Below are positions 55,496 through 63,659 of a stretch of DNA of 64,000 nt, in pieces; positions within the stretch are counted from its first letter, which is position 1, and every line of letters starts with the position of its first letter. The stretch lies in the NCBI RefSeq assembly GCF_025685625.1, contig NZ_JAGSYI010000001.1:1736001-1800000 (forward strand), written 5' to 3'. The position numbers were made by a program, and so were the translations under genes. The notes beneath the pieces are model-generated. The model had not been told where the DNA came from. It saw only the letters and a program-made list of their open reading frames with translations, and ran no database searches. The DNA comes from Acidicapsa acidisoli (GTDB taxonomy: Bacteria > Acidobacteriota > Terriglobia > Terriglobales > Acidobacteriaceae).

Positions 55496-56092
55496 TTAGA
55501 CCTGAACCAGATTCGCCGTCAGATGGTTTACGAGCACCGTCTGGAACTTGGCCAGCCAGGCAGGATGGGCAGGCCACGCGGGCGCTGTCACCAGCTTCCC
55601 ATCCGCCACCGCGTCACTCACCTCAATCGCAGCGTAACGACCACCGGCGAGAATCACCTCGGGCGAACAGGCCGGATAGCAGCTCACTTCTTTTCCCTTC
55701 ACCACTCCCGCCGCCGCAAGAATCTGCGCAGCATGGCAGATCGCTGCGATCGGCTTATCCGCTTTGGAGAAGTAACGGACGATCTCCAGCACCTTTTCGT
55801 TGAGCCGCAGATACTCAGGCGCGCGTCCGCCTGGAATCACCAGGCCGTCGTAATCCTCGGCCTTCACATCGGCGAAAGTGGCGTTCAGCACGAAGTTGTG
55901 CCCGGGCTTCTCAGAGTAGGTCTGGTCTCCTTCGAAATCATGAATCGCAGTGCGCACCGACTGCCCCGATTTCTTGTTCGGGCACACCGCATGTACTGTA
56001 TGTCCCACCATTTGCAGTGCCTGAAAAGGCACCATTACTTCGTAATCTTCAACAAAATCCCCAACAATCATCAGTAGTTTGGCAGTCGCCAT
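55496..56092 (-). CDS. DJ-1/PfpI-family protein
   Basis: The 198-residue protein has the DJ-1/PfpI flavodoxin-like fold. The nucleophile elbow [10 protein letters not shown] puts C119 and H120 in the expected place, and an acidic residue (E15 in DFVEDYEV) lies near the N-terminus. Members act as intracellular proteases, glyoxalases or chaperones, and the exact activity cannot be assigned. The ATG follows a good GGGAGGAGAT region. It is probably transcribed alone or with the AsmA-like gene, from which it is separated by the hairpin. Confidence 0.9.
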   Translation of the reverse strand: MATAKLLMIVGDFVEDYEVMVPFQALQMVGHTVHAVCPNKKSGQSVRTAIHDFEGDQTYSEKPGHNFVLNATFADVKAEDYDGLVIPGGRAPEYLRLNEKVLEIVRYFSKADKPIAAICHAAQILAAAGVVKGKEVSCYPACSPEVILAGGRYAAIEVSDAVADGKLVTAPAWPAHPAWLAKFQTVLVNHLTANLVQV

Positions 56093-56255
56093 CGTTTTAT
56101 CTCCTCCCTAAAATGATAGTCCTTGACCCGAGGCGGCATGGTGTTCCGGAATGCGCAGTCGCTAATCTGGCCGGAATGTGAAAACGCTTTCAAGATGGGT
56201 TCGCCTGTGATAGCCTCCCTTCGGTGCCGGAAACTGCAGATTGCGGAGATGTTCA

Positions 56256-58007
56256 GTGAAACAACTTAACCGACGAAGATTCCTCAGCAGCTCAACAGCA
56301 GCTATCGCAGCAGCCGTCAGCCCGATGGGTCTTTCCGTGGCCAGCGCGCAGAGCGTGGGCAGGGAAGACGGTTTCCTCGATCTCCATCGCTATCCGGACA
56401 GTGCCGCAGCCTATGTTGAGAATTCGCTGGAGCGCATTCAACTCTCGGGCGAAGCTGGGGGCTGGCGCGGCTCGGGTCGTGGCCGCGATCTGGAACTCGG
56501 CACCGAACTGGCCTCAGAAACACTCAATATCAGAGTTTCAGCACCGGGCGTCCCGTTGACCCGCATTCACCTCCGATGGAGTGCGAGGGTCCCCGCCAAC
56601 GTGCTGGTTCTCGGCGATGCGTGGGAGCGCAGCTACGGTGACCTGGCCTGGCGCGGCATCGTCCCCGAGCGCCCGCTTCCCTGGTATTTTGCGACCCACA
56701 ACAACGGAGTCACCCACGGCTATGGCGTGAAGACCGGCGCTGGCGCCTTCTGTTTCTGGCAAGTGGACGCCGAGGGCGTTTCGCTCTGGCTCGACCTCAG
56801 CAACGGCGGTAGTGGTGTCCTGCTAGGTTCAAGGGATCTCCATGCAGTCACGATTGTTGCCAACCGGGGCCGGGCCGGCGAAGAGGCTCAGGACTCGCTT
56901 TCCGCGCTCTGCCGCAAGATGTGTCCTGAGCCCAAGCTTCCGTCAGGACCAATCTACGGCACCAACGACTGGTACTACGCTTACGGCAAGAACTCGGCTG
57001 AAGGCATCCTGCGTGATACCGAGCTAGTCGTCTCCCTCGCTCCAAAAGGCGGTTCGCGGCCGTTTTCGGTGGTTGACGGAGGATGGGCCGGCAGTGGCGG
57101 CGGTTCCGACATCATTGTCTCCAATGCGAAATTTCCGGACATGCCCGGCCTCGCAGCAAAGATTCGCCATATCGACGCTCGCCCCGGTATCTGGATACGG
57201 CCTACGCTGGCTCCCAAGAGCGCAAAGCCCGAATTGCTCCTGCCCGAAAACCGTTTTCATTCATCAAGCAATTCAGACAAGGACCCAGCCTATGATCCGA
57301 CCAATCCTGAAGCGCTCGCGGAAATGATGGCCAAGGTCACGCAGGCCGTCGGATGGAAGTACGAGCTGGTCAAGCACGATTACTCGACCTTCGATCTCTT
57401 TGGCCAATGGGGATCTCAGATGGGCCCGCAACCCACTCGACCTGGCTGGGCATTCCACGACCGCAGCCGTACCAATGCGGAAATCGTTCTGAGCCTGTAT
57501 CAGTCGATTCGCGCCGCAGCTGGCCCGGAGACGATCCTCCTCGGCTGCAACACTGTCGGCCATCTCGCCGCCGGTCTTTTTGAGCTCCAGCGCACGGGCG
57601 ACGATACCAGCGGCCAGCACTGGGAGCGCACGCGCCGCATGGGCGTCAACACGCTTGCTTATCGGCTGCCGCAGAACGGCGCATTCTTCACTATCGATGC
57701 CGATTGCGTCGGCATCACGAAGGACATCCCCTGGGAACTCAACCGTCAGTGGCTTGACCTGATCGCGCGTAGCGGCTCCGCACTGTTCCTCTCTCCCAGC
57801 CCGGATGCCATAGGTGCGCAGCAAAAGGCGGATATCGCGGAAGCCTTCGCCATCGCCGCCGCGGGAAAAATCACTGGTTATCCGGTCGACTGGTTCAGCA
57901 ACACCACGCCCGCCCACTGGCAATTCGAGACCAGCGAATCACACAAACCAGCAGAGAAGCAGTACAACTGGTGCGGGCAGGACGGTTGCAACCCTTACCC
58001 CATCTAG
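56256..58007 (+). CDS. Tat-exported GH36-like alpha-galactosidase family protein
   Basis: The protein (583 residues) has a twin-arginine signal (NRRRFLSSSTAAIAAAV). A beta-sandwich domain (about 60-225) precedes a TIM barrel with the GH27/36-type nucleophile D375 in YELVKHDYSTF and probable acid D450 in RTGDDTSG. Substrate-binding residues include VVDGGWAGSGGG. It should remove alpha-galactosyl or related groups from exported glycans; a clan-D relative with other specificity is possible. The frame is open to 56241 (TTG); GGAGA seven bases before the GTG at 56256 decides that start. Confidence 0.83.
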   Translation: MKQLNRRRFLSSSTAAIAAAVSPMGLSVASAQSVGREDGFLDLHRYPDSAAAYVENSLERIQLSGEAGGWRGSGRGRDLELGTELASETLNIRVSAPGVPLTRIHLRWSARVPANVLVLGDAWERSYGDLAWRGIVPERPLPWYFATHNNGVTHGYGVKTGAGAFCFWQVDAEGVSLWLDLSNGGSGVLLGSRDLHAVTIVANRGRAGEEAQDSLSALCRKMCPEPKLPSGPIYGTNDWYYAYGKNSAEGILRDTELVVSLAPKGGSRPFSVVDGGWAGSGGGSDIIVSNAKFPDMPGLAAKIRHIDARPGIWIRPTLAPKSAKPELLLPENRFHSSSNSDKDPAYDPTNPEALAEMMAKVTQAVGWKYELVKHDYSTFDLFGQWGSQMGPQPTRPGWAFHDRSRTNAEIVLSLYQSIRAAAGPETILLGCNTVGHLAAGLFELQRTGDDTSGQHWERTRRMGVNTLAYRLPQNGAFFTIDADCVGITKDIPWELNRQWLDLIARSGSALFLSPSPDAIGAQQKADIAEAFAIAAAGKITGYPVDWFSNTTPAHWQFETSESHKPAEKQYNWCGQDGCNPYPI

Positions 58008-58084
58008 ACCCTGTTCGGCGCAGCCAGGGTCCACAAGTGGAGTCCTCTGAACTGACTGTCGCAAAGCCGGTACGCGGTGTCTAA

Positions 58085-58109
58085 GTAATCAGGTGCGGTA
58101 ATCAGGTGC
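58085..58109. repeat. Short tandem repeat upstream of the DUF6599-like gene
   Basis: GTAATCAGGTGC occurs twice with one spacer base, a 13-base period (58085-58096 and 58098-58109). It lies in the 181-base gap before the DUF6599-like gene. It may be slippage in a promoter region; no function is evident. Confidence 0.6.
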
Positions 58110-58188
58110 ACCGATATCAGGGTCGCCAGGTGCTCGCGCTTGTAACTGACACTCTTCCCCCGCGCGGTATAGGCTGAAAGGCAGAAGT

Positions 58189-59412
58189 ATGCGCAAATAC
58201 GCTATTCCCGCTCTGCTTTCCCTCGCCTTGATATTTCCGGGCGCTGTCGCCTTTGCCCAAATGCCCACCAGCATCGCGCGGCCACCCAGGCCCGCGGCCA
58301 AAGCTGACAGCAAAGAAGCCGCCAAGACTCCGGAAAAGGCTGTGTCAAAGTCCGTGTCCAGGCCAGACGCTCTGCTTCTGCCGGCTTCGTTTTCAGGCTG
58401 GGATTCCGTCTCCGTAACCCAGGCGATCCCGAAGCCAGTAACTGACCCTGCCCAGGCTGATAGCGCAAATGCCGCCGCGCTCAAGGAATACGGCTTTACC
58501 GACGCTCTAATGCGCAACTACACGCGCGACAGCGACACGCTCAAGATCAGAGCTCTCCGTTTCACAGACGCCAGCGGGGCTTACGGCGCGTACTCCTATT
58601 ACCGCCAATCCGGATGGCCCAGAGAAGAGATCGGCACCGGAGCGGCCTCGGACCACAACCGAGTCCTCTTCTGGCTCGGCAACGTCGTCATCGACTCGCA
58701 GTTCTCACGCATCTCCGCCATGTCCGGCTCTGAGCTGCGGGATCTGGCCTCAACGATTCCTATTCCTGCGGGCAACAAGTCTCTGGCGCCGCCGATTCTG
58801 GCGAGCTTACCGCAAAAGGACATGGACGGCCAGACAACGCACTACGCACTCGGGCCGGCGGGCTATGCAGGCTCCGGCGGCGTGCTTCCACCCGAACTCG
58901 TCGGATTTAATCGTGGCGCCGAAACCGCGACAGCCACGTATGCGCTACGCTCCGGACCGGCTACCCTGACCATCATCGATTACCCGACGCCCCAGATGGC
59001 TGCTGCACAGGAGCAGGGAATTGCCGCGTATCTCAAAGCTGGGAATACGCCGCAGCACCCCTTTACCAAGCCGTTGCAGGACTCAAACCCTGCCGCGATC
59101 GAGGTTCGCCGGACCGGTCCGCTGGTCACAGTTGTGAGCGGAGACGCAATAAGCGACGAAGCCCACAAACTGCTCACCAGCGTTCACTACGAAGCGGATA
59201 TGTCTGCCATCCCCGGCCAGCCGAACAACGAGATTCAGAAGACCGCACAACTGCTCGTCGCCATCATCACCCTGGTTGTTGTCATGTTCGTCGCTGCGGT
59301 CCTGCTGGCGATCTTCCTGGGAGGCGGTCGCGCGCTTTACCGTTACCTGCGCGGCAAGCCCATTTCGTCTGTTTACGACGAAGAGTTCATTCGAATCGAC
59401 CTGAGTGAGTGA
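58189..59412 (+). CDS. DUF6599-like exported protein with C-terminal membrane segment
   Basis: The 407-residue protein has a signal peptide (MRKYAIPALLSLALIFPGAVAFAQ) and a soluble beta-rich middle. One region resembles acidobacterial DUF6599 proteins (LPASFSGWDSV, FTDASGAYGAYSYYRQSGWP), and one membrane helix lies near the C-terminus (LLVAIITLVVVMFVAAVLLAIFL). It is probably membrane-bound with its main domain in the periplasm. Function is unknown. The start is the ATG at 58189, but the ribosome-binding site is weak (AAAGGCAGAAGT). Confidence 0.75.
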   Translation: MRKYAIPALLSLALIFPGAVAFAQMPTSIARPPRPAAKADSKEAAKTPEKAVSKSVSRPDALLLPASFSGWDSVSVTQAIPKPVTDPAQADSANAAALKEYGFTDALMRNYTRDSDTLKIRALRFTDASGAYGAYSYYRQSGWPREEIGTGAASDHNRVLFWLGNVVIDSQFSRISAMSGSELRDLASTIPIPAGNKSLAPPILASLPQKDMDGQTTHYALGPAGYAGSGGVLPPELVGFNRGAETATATYALRSGPATLTIIDYPTPQMAAAQEQGIAAYLKAGNTPQHPFTKPLQDSNPAAIEVRRTGPLVTVVSGDAISDEAHKLLTSVHYEADMSAIPGQPNNEIQKTAQLLVAIITLVVVMFVAAVLLAIFLGGGRALYRYLRGKPISSVYDEEFIRIDLSE

Positions 59413-59601
59413 GATGGCTGACCGTAACTGCCCGGGATTCCTGTGGAAAACTAGTACGAAACCCGGGCAAAGCAGGCGCTAACCGGGCAGAATACAGAAA
59501 GTAAAAGGCGAATACAAGGGGAAGAAATTGCCCCGGCTCCGGTGAAATGGCTAATTGTAAGTAAATGATATACAAGTACTTATTTCAAGGCGGATTTTGC
59601 C
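59413..59601. other. Non-coding stretch before the candidate small RNA
   Basis: Between the DUF6599-like stop and the promoter at 59602 there is no gene. A 7-bp inverted repeat, GCCCGGG with CCCGGGC, lies about 25 bases apart near 59438-59470 and encloses a minor TTCC/GGAA pair. It may end the DUF6599-like transcript, but there is no T-run. Confidence 0.45.
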
Positions 59602-59630
59602 TTGACACCGCCGTCACCCACACCTACTAT
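59602..59630 (+). promoter_or_regulatory. Near-consensus sigma-70 promoter
   Basis: TTGACA (59602-59607) and TACTAT (59625-59630) are separated by exactly 17 bases. It is the best promoter match seen in the window. Transcription should begin near 59637 and run into the terminator at 59682-59721. Confidence 0.8.
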
Positions 59631-59636
59631 GCAGCC

Positions 59637-59721
59637 AGAAAGTTCTGATGGCCTTGCCTCCGTTGGAACTATTCTCCCTGAGGAAAGAGCCGCCTGATTT
59701 TGGGCGGCTCTTTCCGTTTTT
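59637..59721 (+). ncRNA. Candidate small RNA (about 85 nt) or short leader, before tRNA-Thr
   Basis: The segment between a near-consensus promoter and a perfect terminator is too short for a normal protein. It contains an ATG at 59648 that opens a frame reading through the terminator and into the tRNA, which argues against a coding role. I recognise no known RNA family. It could be a regulatory RNA or an attenuated leader of tRNA-Thr. The start is inferred from the -10 box. Confidence 0.5.
59682..59721 (+). terminator. Strong intrinsic terminator of the candidate small RNA
   Basis: A perfect 13-pair stem (59682-59694... with 59703-59715) encloses an eight-base TGATTTTG loop and is followed by GTTTTT. 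It lies 77 bases before tRNA-Thr, so the tRNA needs its own promoter or escape of termination. Confidence 0.88.
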
Positions 59722-59797
59722 AACGCGGTACGGATGCGATTCAAGTCTCGTTCCCTTTACGCGCGCCTACGCGCTCTGTAAAATTGCACTGGGGAGT

Positions 59798-59873
<76 letters not shown>

Positions 59874-60039
59874 AATTTATCGAGTAAGTCTATGACTACT
59901 CATAGAAGGACTGCAGTCCACTGTTGGTGATTGGCCGATCACTGTGCATTCTCTCGGTCCAGGCTGGAGCCCGAGGCTCCAATCAAACAATTTGAAGCCT
60001 CAAGGATTGCCTGTTGCGATATTTAGATAATGTTTTGAA

Positions 60040-60846
60040 CTACCTGCTATTACCGAAATCCTTCTCGATTATGGATAGGGCCTGATTGCAGGAAGCAAGA
60101 TCCTCGGCAACAAAGTCAGCACCTGCTTCGAGCAGGATGGTCTCGGCGCGTTTCAGTTGCTCTTGCTTAGCTGCCTGCGGTAGCAGTTCCCATTGCTTCT
60201 GATCGAGACCGATCAAATTCCCGGTTCTCGTTAGTCCAATGGTCCACATGCCGGCGTTCTTGCCTTCTTCGATATCTACGACCGTGTCACCGATCTTTAC
60301 GCATGCCGCTGGAGGATAGACGTCCAGAAGCTGCGCATTCTTCATCAGCATCCATGGCGCCGGGCGTCCTGCGCCAACTTCATCGGGGCATACGGAGGCG
60401 TCTGGCTGGTAGCCGTACCGGGCGGCCTGGGCCAATACCGGAGCGAGCATGTCCCGGGTGTAGCCGGTGCTGCTGCCAATGCGGATGCCTTGCTCCTGCC
60501 ACTCTTTTACAACCGTGGTGACACCGGGGATTAGTTGCGAGTGCTGAGTGATGATTTTCATTTGCAACGGACCGAATTCTTCAAAAAGAGAGAGAACTTC
60601 AGTCTCGCCAGGTTCCCGGCCGGTGATTGCACTCCACTCGGCGCGGATATTGGGCAATGCAAGAATGGCCTGAATGTGATCACGCTTAAGCAGGCCCATA
60701 TCGCGGCGTGCGTCTTCGGTGGACAAGGTGATTCCGTGTTGTTCGAAGAGGGTCTGAAGTGCCAGTACAGGCGCCAACGATCCGTGATCGACTGTGGTGC
60801 CTGCCCAGTCCAGCATGATGGCGCGAATTTGAAGAGGTTTTTTCAT
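60040..60846 (-). CDS. phnX: Phosphonoacetaldehyde hydrolase
   Basis: The 268-residue enzyme splits phosphonoacetaldehyde into acetaldehyde and phosphate, a step of 2-aminoethylphosphonate use. It is a HAD-superfamily member with the nucleophile D13 in MLDWAGTTVD and the Schiff-base lysine K54 in MGLLKRDHI; motif III is GAGRPAP and the acidic metal motif is KIGDTVVDIE. Both special phnX features, DWAGTTVD and a Lys in the cap, are present, so the assignment is firmer than for a generic HAD phosphatase. It follows the OPA-type transporter gene by 94 bases on the same strand. The PhnW transaminase usually required upstream in the pathway is not in the window. Confidence 0.93.
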   Translation of the reverse strand: MKKPLQIRAIMLDWAGTTVDHGSLAPVLALQTLFEQHGITLSTEDARRDMGLLKRDHIQAILALPNIRAEWSAITGREPGETEVLSLFEEFGPLQMKIITQHSQLIPGVTTVVKEWQEQGIRIGSSTGYTRDMLAPVLAQAARYGYQPDASVCPDEVGAGRPAPWMLMKNAQLLDVYPPAACVKIGDTVVDIEEGKNAGMWTIGLTRTGNLIGLDQKQWELLPQAAKQEQLKRAETILLEAGADFVAEDLASCNQALSIIEKDFGNSR

Positions 60847-60940
60847 GCGCGGCCCGCTTGTGCAGAGGAGGCGCAGAGGATTCGACTGCTTGTCATTGCG
60901 TTCATGGTTGGAGTCTACGTTTGAAAATACAGGGATTCAA

Positions 60941-62215
60941 TCATTGAACGGTTAGTTCGATCGACTGATCGGTTTGGAGATGTGTGCCGAAGACGCTGAC
61001 TCCACCGGCAAAGAGAGCGAAGAAAACAAAGAGATCGAAGAGTTTTGTCCATCCAAAGTGCAACGCAAAGACCGTGACAAGGAATGGAGAAAGCGTCTGA
61101 CCAATAGAACCAATGCCATTGACGAAGCCGGCGGCGCGCCCGTGCAACTCGTCGGGGACGGCGTCTAGTACGGCCATGGCGGACGTAAGGAGATCGACGC
61201 CATAGATCAGAATTCCAGTGAATGAAATGGAAATAGCTGTGCCAAACCATCCGCTGCCGGCAAGCAAAGGATGAAGAAGGCAGGTAAAGGCGAGTGCGAA
61301 GAGCATGCCGGAGGCAAGAACCATGCGCCGTTCTCCGAACCAGCGATCTATCGCATAGGCGGCGGCAAGGGGGCCGAGAAAGCCCAGAAGTTCAAAGTAG
61401 GAGGCAAATTGCTCGGCGGAATGCTGGCTATATCCCAGGCTCGATGTGAGGTAAAGGGGCAACCAGAAGAGAAGCGTGTAACGGGTCATCTTGAGAAAGA
61501 AGTACACCAGAGAGATGACTTGAATTCGGCGGTTTGTCAGGATTGCGACCCACGCACCGCGTTGCGTTCGCGGGAGATTGGAAGGAGAGAGAGCGGAGGT
61601 GAATTGGGCGCGATGCGAATGAACTGGATGCGGTAGATGGTCGGTTCCGAAATAGAAAAAAAGTGCCGCGAGCAGCAAGACGGATGAGGAGACGAGGTAC
61701 GCGGGTTGAAAGCCGCTGAGCACGACAATGCGTGTGTGAACAAGCAGCCATGCGGTCAATGAAGTCGCAAGCACGCCGCCGAGAATGTAGCTGGTACTCC
61801 ACCAACCCAGTACCCGGTCCCGTTCGCCGCGTCTGAACCATTCGCCGATGAGACGAATCATGGATGGCCAACCAAGTCCCTGGCCGAGACCATTGCCGAG
61901 CAACAGCAGCAATTCCACGAAGGGCAGGGAATGAAAGGCCTGAAGTGCGGTACACAGTATCGAGATGCCAGCACCCGTCAAAGCGGTTCGCCGTGTTCCC
62001 CACCCATCTGCCAGCATGCCGCCGACAAGCTGACCGATTGCGTAGGCCGCTCCGAAGCAGACTAGGCTCCCGGCGAGATGCGAGATTCCGGGACCAGTGG
62101 TCGGGTTCATGTCCTTGCGGCAGATGTAGTAGCCAGCGTAGAGAACCCAGGCCGAAAGGAAGACTTGATTCCGAGCAGCCGCCAAAGATCTAGTTACTGT
62201 TTTCACTGGATCCAT
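60941..62215 (-). CDS. OPA-family MFS transporter (probable organophosphate/phosphonate)
   Basis: The 424-residue membrane protein has about 12 segments. Its N-terminus reads YAGYYICRKDMNPTTGPG, the OPA signature also seen in GlpT/UhpT-type antiporters, and motif A is ADGWGTRRTA. Association with phnX suggests uptake of a phosphonate such as 2-aminoethylphosphonate or its aldehyde, by family and context and not from specificity residues. It overlaps the end of the upstream regulator-like gene by 26 bases, so translation may be coupled. Confidence 0.9.
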   Translation of the reverse strand: MDPVKTVTRSLAAARNQVFLSAWVLYAGYYICRKDMNPTTGPGISHLAGSLVCFGAAYAIGQLVGGMLADGWGTRRTALTGAGISILCTALQAFHSLPFVELLLLLGNGLGQGLGWPSMIRLIGEWFRRGERDRVLGWWSTSYILGGVLATSLTAWLLVHTRIVVLSGFQPAYLVSSSVLLLAALFFYFGTDHLPHPVHSHRAQFTSALSPSNLPRTQRGAWVAILTNRRIQVISLVYFFLKMTRYTLLFWLPLYLTSSLGYSQHSAEQFASYFELLGFLGPLAAAYAIDRWFGERRMVLASGMLFALAFTCLLHPLLAGSGWFGTAISISFTGILIYGVDLLTSAMAVLDAVPDELHGRAAGFVNGIGSIGQTLSPFLVTVFALHFGWTKLFDLFVFFALFAGGVSVFGTHLQTDQSIELTVQ

Positions 62216-63380
62216 TCATGGCTGTCTGGGTCATGGGCAACGCTTCATGAAAGACCAGGGACTGAGCGTGAGGGGCAATGGGGAAGACGATCTGTGTCAC
62301 AGTTCCATCCTGGAAGCTCCCGGCTAGTTCTTCAGGAAAGGCGTTCGGATTACACAGTGTCATGATAAGAGCGTCGATTGCTGCGTTGTCTGTGCCATCG
62401 ATATGAATTGATCGCTCGGGGCCATTCACGATAGTGAGCAACGCGGCTGGGCCATCGGTGTTGATGCGAGCATATCCGGCACTGCGGTCGACGATCTGTG
62501 AGCCGGAAGGTGATGTGTCAATGAATAGTCTGTTGTCCTCGGAATGGAAAGCGTGATCCTGGGCAGTTGGGACGGAGGAAGAGCCGCTGGACGAGGACGC
62601 ACTAGACGACGTGATGGTGCCGATGAAGATCATCACATCATTTGGTCCAAGCCGGGACGTGAGAGAGCGGACAGGAGTTATCCCGGTATGGAATTGGCCG
62701 GCCAGGCTGAATAACGGTCCGATGTCCTCAAGCCTGTCAAATGGGGCAACTTCCTGCGGCTCTCCAGGCCGTGAGAGAGGCACATAAAGCAATGCGTGAT
62801 GATCCTGAAATACAGAGTTCCAAAAGCTCGCGAACGGATGTTCCTGAGCAAGCTGCCAACGCATGCAGATAATACAAAGAAAAAGAGCGACGAGGGTCGG
62901 ACAGGCTAACAGATGCAAAGAGATTTTTGCCGCTGGTGGCGGTTCAGGCACGGCCTCAACTAGAGCCGACTCGGCACTTGCAACAAATTCCGGTACAGGG
63001 TTGACATGCTGAAACGAACGAGGCATGTAGAAGCGCGGTACGTAAGAGCCAGCCGGTATGTCCACGGTGAATTCAAAATCGTTGCAGCTCACTGCGTAGT
63101 AGGCAGCGAGGCGCTTGCGCACATCGTTCGCGCGGACACGCACGCCAGCATCGGAGCCAGTGTCGTACGAGGCATCCCGGCCCAGTAAGGCGAACCCTAT
63201 CAGGCGTTCCTTCAATTCGTCGACATTGCCCTGGAGCGTGCGATCAACAATGTGGCGCAGAAACTGGCAGCTTTTGGGGCTGGCACGAAAGGACGGGCTG
63301 TCGCAGATTGCTACGACGACAGCTTGCAATTCGGAGATGTATCGACCAAGTTCGCATGGCTGGATCTCTTCGCTCTGCAC
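62190..63380 (-). CDS. Membrane-anchored regulator-like protein with N-terminal cyclase/TPR-associated domain
   Basis: The 396-residue protein has an N-terminal domain (residues about 20-115) with FLRHIVDRTLQGNVDELKERLIGFALLGR, then VRVRANDVRKRLAAYY and PAGSYVPRF. This pattern is known to me from the N-termini of adenylate-cyclase and TPR proteins, where it has been taken as DNA-binding-like. A single membrane segment follows (about 152-172), then an about 220-residue outside domain with a Ser-rich insert (SSSASSSSGSSS). The layout, cytosolic domain-membrane-sensor, resembles ToxR-type one-component regulators; that role is inference. Its stop overlaps the transporter gene, and it starts the phosphonate operon. 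Confidence 0.7.
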   Translation of the reverse strand: MQSEEIQPCELGRYISELQAVVVAICDSPSFRASPKSCQFLRHIVDRTLQGNVDELKERLIGFALLGRDASYDTGSDAGVRVRANDVRKRLAAYYAVSCNDFEFTVDIPAGSYVPRFYMPRSFQHVNPVPEFVASAESALVEAVPEPPPAAKISLHLLACPTLVALFLCIICMRWQLAQEHPFASFWNSVFQDHHALLYVPLSRPGEPQEVAPFDRLEDIGPLFSLAGQFHTGITPVRSLTSRLGPNDVMIFIGTITSSSASSSSGSSSVPTAQDHAFHSEDNRLFIDTSPSGSQIVDRSAGYARINTDGPAALLTIVNGPERSIHIDGTDNAAIDALIMTLCNPNAFPEELAGSFQDGTVTQIVFPIAPHAQSLVFHEALPMTQTAMNGSSENSN

Positions 63381-63473
63381 GTGTGTTCCAGGAACCCAAA
63401 TTCTTGAAACTTAGTCTAGCGGCTGTGTGTTACAGGATGGTTGCATTCTGATGGCAGATTGGCCAAACCGTTC

Positions 63474-63502
63474 GCTTAACGGGTGTTTCTGAGTTGCTTA
63501 AC
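63474..63502. repeat. GCTTAAC direct repeats in the divergent promoter region
   Basis: GCTTAAC is found at 63474-63480 and 63496-63502, 22 bases apart, about two helical turns. The first copy also overlaps CCGTT-cgctt-AACGG (63468-63482), a small palindrome. They lie between the regulator-like gene and the divergent transporter gene, so they are candidate binding sites for a shared regulator. Confidence 0.4.
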
Positions 63503-63659
63503 CTGCTGAACGTTTCGGAACCTGCAAAGAGATTGCAATGGTTAGAAACGATATGTTTCGCACGGCAGGCGCAAACCTTGAATTCGAAATGCAGCGCGTC
63601 GATGAGGACGAGCGGTCGTCTGCTGGCGCGATTTACAACGGGCAAGGTTTGGAGCTTCG

